NCBI RefSeq assembly: GCF_047663525.1
Contig: NC_092605.1
Span: forward strand, 2,728,001-2,792,000
DNA from: Anas platyrhynchos
Lineage: Eukaryota; Chordata; Aves; Anseriformes; Anatidae
DNA: 64,000 nucleotides
Direction of reading: 5' to 3'
Under the pieces are notes generated by a model that saw nothing but the letters and a program-made list of their open reading frames with translations, was not told the origin of the DNA and did no database searches. The translations under genes and the position numbers were made by a program. Within the stretch, counting starts at the first letter, position 1. Each line of letters begins with the position of its first letter. Shown here one piece after another: positions 18,301-30,300 of the stretch.

Positions 18301-21300
18301 AGGAGGCTTTCTACGTCAGCAGCTTCCCCGCCGTCCTGCTGCTGTTTTTCCTCTATGGCCTCGCATGTGTAAGTCGGGTTTGAGAACCAAATTTCCCCAC
18401 TGCATGGTTTATTAAGGTTTTGATGAGCCCAAACACTGCTCCAGAGCCGCGCACACCGTGGCCAGGACTGTAAATTTTACTTGGTCACACTAAGAGAAAG
18501 AAATGAGTGTTTTTTCTGGTTCAGTGCTGGGATCTGACTCACAGCCTGGAGGTCTGACAGGCTGGATGGATGTGGCCTAGAAGGACCTGATTTGAAACTC
18601 AGGTCTACCCACTGAGAAAGGATGTTAGCATATTTTATTACAGACCCAACCCCCCTGAGATCTCTTTGCAAGTGGGAATGTCACTGGTTAAGGATATTTC
18701 TCTCCTTCATAGCCTGAAGGCAGCCTCTGTTCTTACAGATCCACATGGTTTTCATGCTCTGCTCCCTCTTACGGACATCCAAGCTCGCTGGCTCCATGGG
18801 GTTCCTCATCACCTTTCTCTTCGGCTGCCTGAGCCTCGCAGTGCTGATAGAAAATCTTCCAGAGCCTTTGAAGTGGTTTCTGGGTCTCTTTTGTCCTTTT
18901 GCATTTAATGCTGGCATTGCCAAGGTATGGGGCATTATCTCTGCCAATGAACCATCCCAGCTACTTGCTGCCCTGGGCCCCCTCAGAGCAATTTTGTGAA
19001 AAAATCCCAAATCCCCTCTCTTCAATTTTTGTCCTTTATTTCAGGTTTTCCATTTGGAAAAATACGGAATAGGTTTCTCTTTTTCTAACCTTATGGAGGA
19101 ATCATACTTTTTATTTTCGACTTACATTATGCTGATCTTTGACTCAGTCCTGTACATGCTGTTAGCCATGTACTTTGACAAAGTTCTGCCGGGTAAGAGC
19201 AATTTATGCTTATGACCATACTTTCCTCTTTTATAGTTTTGATTTATACGGATTGCGTGTAATAGCTCCTCAAGGAGCTGATGGGCTGCTCCATTGTCTA
19301 AGTCAAACAAAATAGGATTTGGATTGAAAAAAAGGTATTACCCTGCTCAGGGACTTCTTTATATCTACCATACTCTTGTAATTCCCAAATCAAAGATAAC
19401 AGAGTATTTAGGGTTTTGTTTTCCTTTCTACTTATACTTGTACTGCTGTTGAGCTGTTTATGAGAAAATAGTCTTACTATGTTTTGGACAATATTTTAAT
19501 TCATTATATAAACATTGGAATTTATTAGAAATAGCTCTGAAGCCACCTTTCTTGTACTGCTTAACCCAGCTCCTGTGCACACTGATGAAAATCCCCAACC
19601 TTTTCTTAACAGGACAAAGCACCAATCTGGGGGCAGACAGGTATTTTTCAGAAACTCCAGCATGTTTGCAGTAGGATGACACTTTGAATGTGTATTTGGG
19701 TAACCACGGATCATTTTCTGTGCTTCTCAGGGAAATATGGCATCTCACACCCAGCTTTTTTCTGCCTGAAGCCCTCATACTGGATGCGGAGCAGGAGGGG
19801 CTGCCCTGAGGAGGGACCCCACAGTGCAAGGAGCCCCGAGGAGCCCCCAGGAGATGATGTGGAGCTGGTGCCCGCTGAGTTCATGGGGAAGGAGGCCATC
19901 AGGTCGAGAGAGGAGGCACTGTTAATCATGCCCTTTGCTTGGTAGCTTGAGGCAATGCTCCCAGTACTCCACCACTCCTGTCATCACCTCTGTTTCCATT
20001 CATCCAGGCAGTTTCCATGTCCATGAGGGCTTTGCAAACCTGTTTCACATAGAAAAATTAGGGTGAAAATGGTTAAATAGGTTATAGTTAAATAGGTCAT
20101 TCATTATGGTCACTAGTGGTGAAATTCAGGTAAACTGCTGGGTTTGTTTTCGTTTTGTTTTGTTTGTTTTGTTTTGCAATACGCTTGGTTAAACAACCAT
20201 TATAGACAGCGAGGGGAACCCGGAGGGTAGCCTGTTGTAAAAAGCCACCCCTGGCAGTGGGCCTGACCTTGTCTTTGCAAGGCTTGGTGCTGTCTGTGCA
20301 TGCCAGGTAGCGACGTCCACATCTGCAGATGGAGCATGCCCAACCCTGCCGGACCCTAATGTCACTTTGCCACGACCTCATGCTTCTCATGCCATTGCTG
20401 TCATTTCAAATCAAGACCCACAGAAATGAGAAAGGGCAACAGGGAAGTGTGTTTATGGGAATCCTGAAGTAATATCTGCCTTACCTTCCTTTTAGACTCA
20501 ACAATATTAAAAAGGCCTATAAAAAGAAAGACAAGAAAACAGAAGCCTTAAGAGGTAGGAAAGTTGTGATATTAATTCCTGTTAAAGGTGAGGAAAAGAA
20601 GTTGTGCAAATATTTCAGATGGACAACGAAATAAAACAATATTTGGATTGCTTGAAAAATTATCTAAGATATAGATGCAACTGATTATGATTTTATTCAG
20701 TTTTTCTTGACTGATTTTCCATTCCCAGTAAGAGTAAAGAGAAGAAGAAAGCTTTTTTCTGTTGTCATGTTGCTTTCTCTTCTGTTAATTACAAATTAAA
20801 GACAGAAGAATCTGTTCTAGGTTTGCAGAACATTTCCTCAGTTTGCTTAATGCACTTCTGACTGAATATTGCTACTCAGTTCTTATATTCCTGGACTTGC
20901 CTTTGACAATGAGTGGAGGCAAGTAAAACTTCATTATGTTTTTTCCCAAACTTGGTGTTGCTTTTATTCTAGGTTTGTCTTTAAATATTTACGAGGGTCA
21001 GATCACTGCCTTACTCGGTCACAGCGGGGCTGGGAAGACAACGCTGTTAAATGTGCTCAGCGGACTGACTCTGCCTTCTGAAGGTAGGACTGCAAACAGT
21101 AGGGTAGGATGGGGGGACTTGATTTAGGACCTCTAAAGACCAATCCTTTCCCACCCCTTGTGCTTATTTGTATAAACAGGCTCTGCAACCATCTATGACT
21201 ACAAGCTCTCTGAAATAGGAGACAGGGAAGAGATCAGAGAGATGATCGGCATTTGCCCACAGTTCAATGTACAGTTCGAAGTCCTGACGGTGAAAGAAAA

Positions 21301-24300
21301 CCTGCGAACTTTTGCAGAGATCAAGGGCATCAAGTCCAGAGAGGTAGAGCGAGAGGTAAGGGGGTGTTCCCCTGAAGGGCATCACTGCCTGGCAAGGGCA
21401 GGCAAACCCCTCATTTCAGCGAAGGTTTGCTGGGCAGTGCAAAGCTCAGAGGGCTGGCTGTTTCCCCTGAAAATTGAAGCTGGTGTAGAGCTCCTGCCAG
21501 GCAGATTTGGGGGCTCAGTGCAACCAAAACTACTCAACTCTTTGCCTTAAAGAGGGCAGGGGGCGTTCTTGGGGGGCAGGCAGGAGCCAGGCACTGGGAA
21601 GCGCCCCTGGGAGCTGCTCCCAAGGCAGCCAGATCTCCTCTGTGGCTCCCAAAGGACAGAAGGGCAGCTGGTGCTGGGAGAGGACTTTCTTGTGCTTTTC
21701 TAGGTGCAAACCATTTTGGAGCTGCTGGACATCAGTAATGTTCAGGACACTCAAGCTGAGAAACTCAGCGGTGGGCAAAAAAGGAAGTTATCCATTGGGA
21801 TAGCCATGCTTGGGAGCCCCCAGGTAAATTACCTATGGCTTTAAATTTTATTTTTTTATTATTATTATTTTTTTATTAAAATTTAATTTTAAATTACCAG
21901 GTATATTGCCTATGGCTCTGTCATGTAGGGAACATTTGGGTCCATTTGGTAATTTTAATGTGGTCGTTGTTATGTTGGTAAATTCTTAATCATAATTTTG
22001 CTGATCTAGTTTAAAGCAGAGAGCTGCCTGAGCTTTGCGCAGCTCCCGGAATGGTTGCTCCTGCAAACCAGGTGGCCTGGCCTCTCAGGGACCACCAAAT
22101 CCACAAAGTGGGCAAGTGTTCCTGCAGCAAAGTGCCTGACTGCATCCCTCGTGCAGGTGCTGCTGCTGGACGAGCCGACGGCTGGGCTGGATCCTCTTTC
22201 CCGGCACCAGGTGTGGAGCCTGCTGAAGGAGCAGAGAGCCGGGCGGGTGATCCTGTTCAGCACCCAGTTCATGGACGAGGCCGACATCCTTGCCGGTGAG
22301 CACAGGCTCAGCCTCTGCAGGGATGCAGAACATCCCTGGCACAGGAATGCCTTCCCCAGGCCAACCTGCCTGGGTTGAAAACCTGGGTCAAAGGGATCTG
22401 CCCCCTGAAAAGCAAAGAACATGATTGATCTGCCCTTGGGGAAAATTAAAAATAATAATAATAATATGTGTATATATATATACATAAAACACCACTATAT
22501 ATTTTAAATTCCTTTGACATTTTGTTTCTTTAGACCGCAAGGCTTTTATCTCGCATGGGAGGCTGAAGTGTGTTGGCTCTTCCCTGTTCTTGAAGAAAAA
22601 ATGGGGGATCGGCTATCATTTAAGGTATCTGCTTCAGCCCTATACTGGTGTCTGGGAATATGCATGTACAGGAATCTGCCAGAAGGACTGTAAGAAGGAA
22701 ACTGTCAAAGCAGCAAAATGAGCTGAATTCATACTCAGTTAAATTAACTGAAGCAGTACTATGCTCGAGAGAATTAATGAAGTTTGCTGGCATTTTTATT
22801 TTATCCATCCTAGCAAATACAGTGCTTTTTCATTTTTGTTTTGTTTTTATAAAAATTAACCATCTGTCTTGTGTTTTGTTTTGCTTTTTTTCATCTGAAC
22901 AGGATCCATGTCAGTGAGTCCTGTGACGTAGAGAGCGTGACATCTCTGGTTAAGCAGCACATCCCCAACGTCATATTCTCAGGACATGGCCAATATGAGC
23001 TGAGATATAAACTGCCATTAGAAAACGTGAATAAATTCCCAGGTAATGTATGTGAAAATAATTGAGAATTGTCCATAGTGGGATAAAAATAATCAGAAAA
23101 GTATGTGAGGAAAGAGAAATGAAGACTCTCAGAAGACTCAGCAGGGGTCACATGAGGACTGTTGCATTTTTTTTCTCCCTACAATTGGGCATCCATACGG
23201 TTCAGATCAAATAGTGCAATGAATGCTCTCCTGCTGCTTGTAATGAAAGATGTGACAGGCTAACCTGGGCCACAAGTGTTACTGTGGGTTATTTTTTCTT
23301 GATGGTAAAAGAAATAATAGTGATAAGAGGAAACTCCACGTAACTGGTACCGCTCCGTACCTGCAGCAGCAGCAGGCAGGTGCTCACTCACCCACGTGTG
23401 CCACGCTCAGTCTGGCAGCCCCATGGCCCTGCTGCTGCCCCGGAGGCATAGTCTGAAACATGAATTATGTGTATGGCGGCTTTGGGTTCCCTCCAAATGT
23501 TTTACATCCCAGCAGTTAACGTTTTACCCCTTTCCCTGCTGACTTCAGCTGTACCAAGGTCTGGTCCCTTGAGACGTGCTCGTGCAGGAAACCTGAAGGC
23601 ACTGACGGTCTCTGTGTCACACAGATCTGTTCCGTGGCCTCGACAGCTGCTCCGACCGGGGAATTATCAATTATGGAGTTAGCATGACAACCCTGGAGGA
23701 TGTTTTCCTGAGGCTGGAAGAAGAAGCCACATTGGGACAAGAAGGTACAAGTGTGACCGCAAACACACAGCCCCCAGCCAAAGAGCCCGGCTGCTTTACA
23801 ACCCCAGCAGCCGATCACCAGGGGGCTCGTACTTTTCCCCACATTGTAATGTAAAAGCTGGTTTCAGACATAACTGCATGTGCTCCACAGATGAGCATGT
23901 CCCTGGGGAGGAGTGGGCAGAAGCAGGACAGCGGTGCCCCGAGGAGACGGAGCCGGGCTCCCTGCTGCTCTCGGGCACCAGCAAGGCGATGGTGAGCGGC
24001 GCGGCGCTCTGGAGGCAGCAGGTCTCTGCCATGGCCTGGGTGCACTTCCTAAAGCTCAAGGGTTCGGTGAAAAACCTCCGGTCCATGTAAGTACCAAAGG
24101 GATGCTCTCAAGCAGAGCTGGAGCTCAATGCGGTCACAGCAGGGGGGATGATTTTCACACTCGTGTTCTGATGAGCATCTGGAGTAATTGATGTCATGTC
24201 TTGGCTATGGATGGTCTTGGCAATCTGCACTTAGAGATGAGGAAAGCTGTTTCCTTTCCAGTGCCAGTAATATAAAACCTGCCTCAAACACACACGTGCC

Positions 24301-27300
24301 TCTCCCATCTCTCTCTTTCCCTCTCTCTTTAAAGTTTTGATACTTGCTATCCTTTGACCAGCTTCTTTCCTACACTGAGTGATTTATGCAAGGGAAACCA
24401 ATTTTCTCTCTGAATAAGATGATAATTTAGGAACAGTTTTATTTCAGGTAGGGAAGAGAATTTTAAAATAAACTAATGTGTACAAACAGCAAGGAAAATA
24501 TTGCTTTCAGACTTCCTTGTTAATTTTATATATTTTTAAAAACTTCTCTCGTGTTGTCAGTGCCTGAGCTCATTTGGCCCCATCAGTCTTCAGTCTGGCA
24601 CGCGAGAAGGGAGATGCGGGGGTAGCATATCCTTCCCAATACACGCACAGTCTGCAAAATACCCACTTTCCGAGTGTTTATTCACTTCTCTCTTAATGTA
24701 GTTTGCTGCTCTATGTGGTTTTTCTGCTTCCTCTGGTTTTGCAACTGGCCCTGGTTGCTGCCTGGCAGAGCATGAGCGCCTGGGAGCTCTCCTCGGCGCG
24801 GTACTTCATGCCCCTGGGGAAGAGGGCTCCAGCGGAGACCACCAGCCTGCTGGTCCACAACAGCACGGGTGAGGGGAAGGGGCAGGGAGGCTCCTTGTCA
24901 TCCTGTCCTGTTCGGGGCTGTTCTCCCCCATTAAGGAAAAGAAGGGAAAGGGACGATGGTTGTAGGATGAAGGGGGTGTAAAGGGAGGTGAAAGTTTTGG
25001 TGAGAGAAGAGCAAGGTAATCATCATTTTAGAGGGTTGTGAATGAAGCGTACTTTTGCTTCAGCAGCTGATGAGGTCCTGATGCAGACATGAAAAGCGAT
25101 ATCCCAGCAGATGGGATTAGAAGGGAGGCTGTTCTTTCCCTGCCCCAAATTCTACTTTTTCAGAGTGTGCGTCTTACTGGGCACCACGCTCCAGCAAGGG
25201 CACACTAATCCTTGATCAGCCTGCTTCCAGAGTTTTACCTTTGACATTCCTCTTAGTGGATGTTATTTAAAAAAAAAAAAAAAAAAAAAAAGGCAAAAAT
25301 TCAGTCAGTGAGTGTGTAATCCATTAACTTCACAAAAACGACGTGCTGTCTGGCTTCCCTGGTCATTAGATTTTGTCTGGTTTTGTTCGGTGGTCATGGA
25401 TTCTAAAAAGAAACCATCAAAGCCTCTTTTGTTGCTCAGTATTATGATTCCTCTGCTTTTGGCTTTCACACCAGGCTCAGGCATTGAAGACTTTATCCAC
25501 ACTCTCGAGAGCCAAGATCTCACAGTGGAAATTACAAGCCAGGAAAATATCACAGAGGAGCTGAAACACAATGGGGCTATAAAAGTGTCTCGTGAAGGCC
25601 AGGTGAGGATTTTTCCTCTTGCCCTACCATTTCTTCCTAACAATTTAAGAATTAAGCAATTTACACACAAGGCATAAGCAGAATTAGCTATTTCAGGCTT
25701 GGATTCTCTTGGCCAAGAGTTTTCACCTTGGTTTCTTGCTCTTTGAAGAGCTACAGGTTCACCATCTTGTGCCACATGGAGGCCGTCAACTGCTTCCCAG
25801 TGCTCGTGAACATCATCAGCAACGCTCTGTTGAGAGCTCTCAACTCCACCGCGCACATTCGGATCTGGAGTCACCCTTTTTTCTCTGTAAGTGTCAGGGT
25901 CTGATAGCTGGGTGTCAAAGAACAGTCCTTAAAAAGGCTTCAGGTCTCAGCGAGCCACCAGATTGCAGCAGGGAGGCACGTGGAGCCTCTCCTCTCCAGT
26001 GAAAGCACTTTGCCGTGGCTGTGTGGAAAACCTTCCTCCTGCCAAAATTTGGCTAAAGGCCCACCTTGTTCTCATTGTCTTGTACTCCTCGAGAAACGCA
26101 GCGAAATGAACTGTGGCATCCAGCCACTGCGCTGCACATGTTCTCTACAAACGTTTTGTTCTTCTCTTTTCAGATAGATAATCCACGATTCTGGGATTAC
26201 TTTGTTTCTTTCTACCTCATTTACATGCTGTTGCTGTTCCCTGGTTTTCCTCCTCACTTTGCGATGGGCTACTTGCAGGATTACAAGGTAAATTCACTGA
26301 AATGGAGCAGATTGGGGTTCATAACTGTATTGCCATGAGGACGCTTGAATACGATGGGCATCTCGAGATATTTTTTTCGCTATGTGGCCATGAGCCAGCA
26401 CAGAATGCTAGAAGATGATAAATAAGTAAATAAATTTGGCATTTAACCAGCCAAATGGCAGCTGGCCAACGTGTGCCTTCCCAGACAGGAGCTCGTGCCC
26501 AGCTGCGGGTCTCGGGGCTCTTCCCCTCGGCGTACTGGTGCGGCCAGGCACTGGTGGACGTCCCTCTCTGCTGGCTCCTTCTCTTCTCCATGTTCGGCCT
26601 TCAGTTTGCCATGAGCAACAAGATTTCTGGGAGCATCGGCAACATCTTCTTGCTGGTACGTCCTCTCCTGGTTGGTTCATTAGTGAGGGATTTGGGTAAT
26701 GATTTGAGCAAGAGTAAGGGTAGCTGAGACAGCAGCCACTTCTAGGGTGGCAGCTTTTTTCAGGAAATCTCCATAAAACAATGCAGGACCATGGCAGGAT
26801 TTAGCAGTTCATTTTCAGCAGGCAGGACTAAAATGCATGAGTGTAGCCAATGCTGGCACACCTACAGGTTCCCAAACCCTTACTGCCCTTCTCCTCGTTT
26901 CACCTCCTATGAGGATTTCCCCAGCTGGAAATGAAAGGCAATAAATCTGGTCTTAATACGTTCCTTCACACTCAGCAGTCATTTCGTGGTAATTTCTGAA
27001 TGCCCTGATCTTAATTTATGACTATGTAAACCGAACCACACTGCTGCATACAGGTTTCTGGCTGTTGACACAGCTCCATTTTCTCTAATAAAAGCACTTT
27101 TCTCTGCAGGTCATGGGTGCTTTGGGCTACGGAGTTTCCATTGTTTTCTTCATCTATTTAATCTCCTTCATCTTTCGCAAAGGATGGAACTGTGATTTTT
27201 GGTCTTTTATCCTGATTGTGGTAAGCATATGGCTAGATAATGTGATGTAGGGTTTACAGAAAAGTATTTTAAGCTCTTAAAGATGAACTAGAGATCAAAA

Positions 27301-30300
27301 TATCAAGTACAGGTCCAAGACATAGGTAAGGACATATGTTTTATAGTAGGCAGTTCTATGTACATTAGCATCACTGTGTTCTGCTCAGTGCCAGTCCCTC
27401 TCATTTCCCCCTGCCCTTTGCTCTCACATTTCTGGAAATAAGGATTCATTTCACATTTTGGACCATTGCAAATCTTGCTCTCCTGCCCAAAGGTCTTGCT
27501 CAAGGTAAAGTTTCAAAAGCAAACTAACAGGGAGCTTGTATTCCATTCCCTTATTCTGGGCAGCTCAGGTGGGTATTTGGCACGGAGTGGGATGGGAACA
27601 GGATGGGATGGGAACAGGATGGGATGCCATACTGTTTTATTCTGCCCAAAGCAGCCCTGTTTCTGGGGAGAACTTTCCCCAGCTGGCCCAAGCCAGCAGC
27701 CTTCCCTTAGGCAGAGACAGCTCAGGGCCTTCTGCACCCTCACCCTTTTTTCTCTGTATGTTTCTTGTCCATTTTGAGAAATTCAACAGGGAACTGAAAA
27801 TGTACATCTATGCAATTTTGATGACCAGTGAGGAGTGTAACCCTTTGTATCAGCTGAGTAACTCTCTTGTTTCGTTTTTAGGTATGCCTCGTGTCTTTTA
27901 TCATCAGCCGAGTCATGGATTACACACTTGATATGAGTGTCTCCCTCTACCTCATGTCTCTCTTGATTCCCCTGTACCCATTGCTGGGCGTTACGATCAA
28001 CAGCGAGCAGGTAGGGAGGGGCACTGGGTGGCGAGAGACCCACAGCTCTATACGAATGCTGCACAACAAAAGCATTTGTTCTGGCAAGCAAAGTCTGGTG
28101 CTGATCGCATGCTGCGTCCTGAGAAGACTCATTAGTTTCTTCGTGTGGGTAGGATTTTCCAAACCATCAGAGTGCATTGTTGGATAACCATGTCAGATCA
28201 GATGTAATTTATCCAGCTGCTCGTTACTGCTAGGGGCTACTTCTCGTGCAGTTGAGCCATGCCTGTAGATTAGCTAAGCAATCTTAATTCTTTCCATGCA
28301 AAGTCAAATAACTTGGCCTAAGCAACCGTAAGAGAAAATTTGAGGTTATACATCTGACTTTGCATGGAAAGCGTGTGAGCGTTATGAAAACCCACGAGGC
28401 ACTTTACTTCTTCTCAGCTAGGGGTGATCGTGGAAAGGCAGCTCAGAATTTAACAAAACCCTCCAGCTACATGCAAAACTTTTTATGTTCTATAAGTGAC
28501 TCAGGAGCAAAGTCCAAACAGAAGAGAGTCGTGTTTTGTCCTGTCCCTCTCTGTTGGGCCCCCAAGGAGGAGGAGACCAGATGTTTTCCTCTAATAGACC
28601 ATTATCCCCCCCCAAAAGTCTGATGCACCTCCTGAGTGCTGGGCCATTTTCTGGAACTGGGGTGCCCAAGTCCAAGGGTCTGTATGGTGAACATTTTGGG
28701 TAAATCAGAAACTTTTATATGTTGTTGTTGTATTTTCTGTTTGTATTTAAGCCTTCCAACACTAGCCAGCTTTATATCAAAAAACTGCAGGTCTTCACTA
28801 CATATATATATTTTTATTCTTGCAGATTTTTGTAGAGGACGCTGACTTAATTGCTGCTAGTCCAAGGAACGATGTGCTAATAGCCGTCTTTGCAGTAAGA
28901 AATCATTTAAGATTAATTTGATTTAGGAATGTGTGTCTCCCAAACCCTGTCCTCAGCTAAGAGGAAGCTCGTTTCATGTAGAAGGTGGATGTCGGGGGGT
29001 CTGGATGACAGATTGCCCACCTGTGCAAAAATAGCTTTGCTCCTTTGAAACAGGTAAGGGAAAATGAAATGAGCCTAGCTCACTTAATGCTTCTGCCATT
29101 GATGTTTTGTGCATTGATAAATGATAGCAGAGTTCACCGCCTTCAGGATTACCCCGAGTTAGATGGTAATGGGCTTTTCCACACACTGTGTTTCCCCCTC
29201 ACCTATTTTATAACACTGCCTCCATCTTTTCAGCTTCAGACACAGTAGAAAGGAAGGCAAGGCTGTTAATGTGCCAACCTCTATTTTTCAGCCTTATATC
29301 CATTCTGTGGGTTTCATTTTTCTTCTTCGGTATTTGGAGATAAAATATGGAAGAACAGTTCTGAGAAAGGACCCGGTATTTAGGTTTGTATAAACACACA
29401 TGCACCCCAGGCACATGCGAGATCTAATCTCTTGGCACACTGCTTTTCCTTGAAGACATTTAGATCAAATGTCAGGATTTTCATGTCCCTATTTCTATTT
29501 TCTTTATTTTTACTACTGGTGGTTTTTTTATAACTAAAATCCCTTCTTAAATCCTGCAATGTTATGATAGCATAAAACAGCCCTCAAGCTTTTTAGTGCC
29601 TCCGCATGGTGCTGCCTGTGCTGTGAGGAGGTACTAGCCTGCTTCTCCATACAACGCAGGAAGCCTTGCAGAAAATAATGATATAAAAAAAAATAAATAG
29701 TTGAACCAGTCTTGGCCTATCCAAAATGTGTTGGTGGAAAACAAGGGTAAAGACTAAACTGCTAAGATGAACCTGTTGGGTTTTAGATCAGAGGTTGGAC
29801 TCGATGATCTTGAGGTCTCTTCCAACCTAAAAATTCTGTGATCCTGTGATTCTGTTTGTAGAATTTCCCCAAGAAATGAGAGCAGCCACCAGCATCCTGA
29901 GGAGCAAGAAGAAGAGGATGAAGATGTTAAAGCTGAAAGAGCAGCAGTGAGAAATGCCATCATAGCTCCAAGTCAGGAGGAGGTAAAACTGAGTGTGGTC
30001 CTTCCCTCTTTATCTGATATCAGTAATAGGACTTCTGGTTAAAATAAATAAATAAATAACAAGATTAATAAGGGCAAGTCAATGCTCTGGCTGTATTACT
30101 CCTCGCTGGGAAAATCCAGCCCTCAAAGGGACAGAGTGGGTCCCATCAGGATAGAGAAAAAAGCTTTAAAGAGCACTCCTCAGACACTCAGAGAACTACA
30201 AATCAAATTCAAAGATCTTTATAGGTTGTTTTGCTTTTTTTTTTTTTCAGTGGAAAAATATTACTGAAGTATTAATGCTCCCCAATATAATAGACTAATC

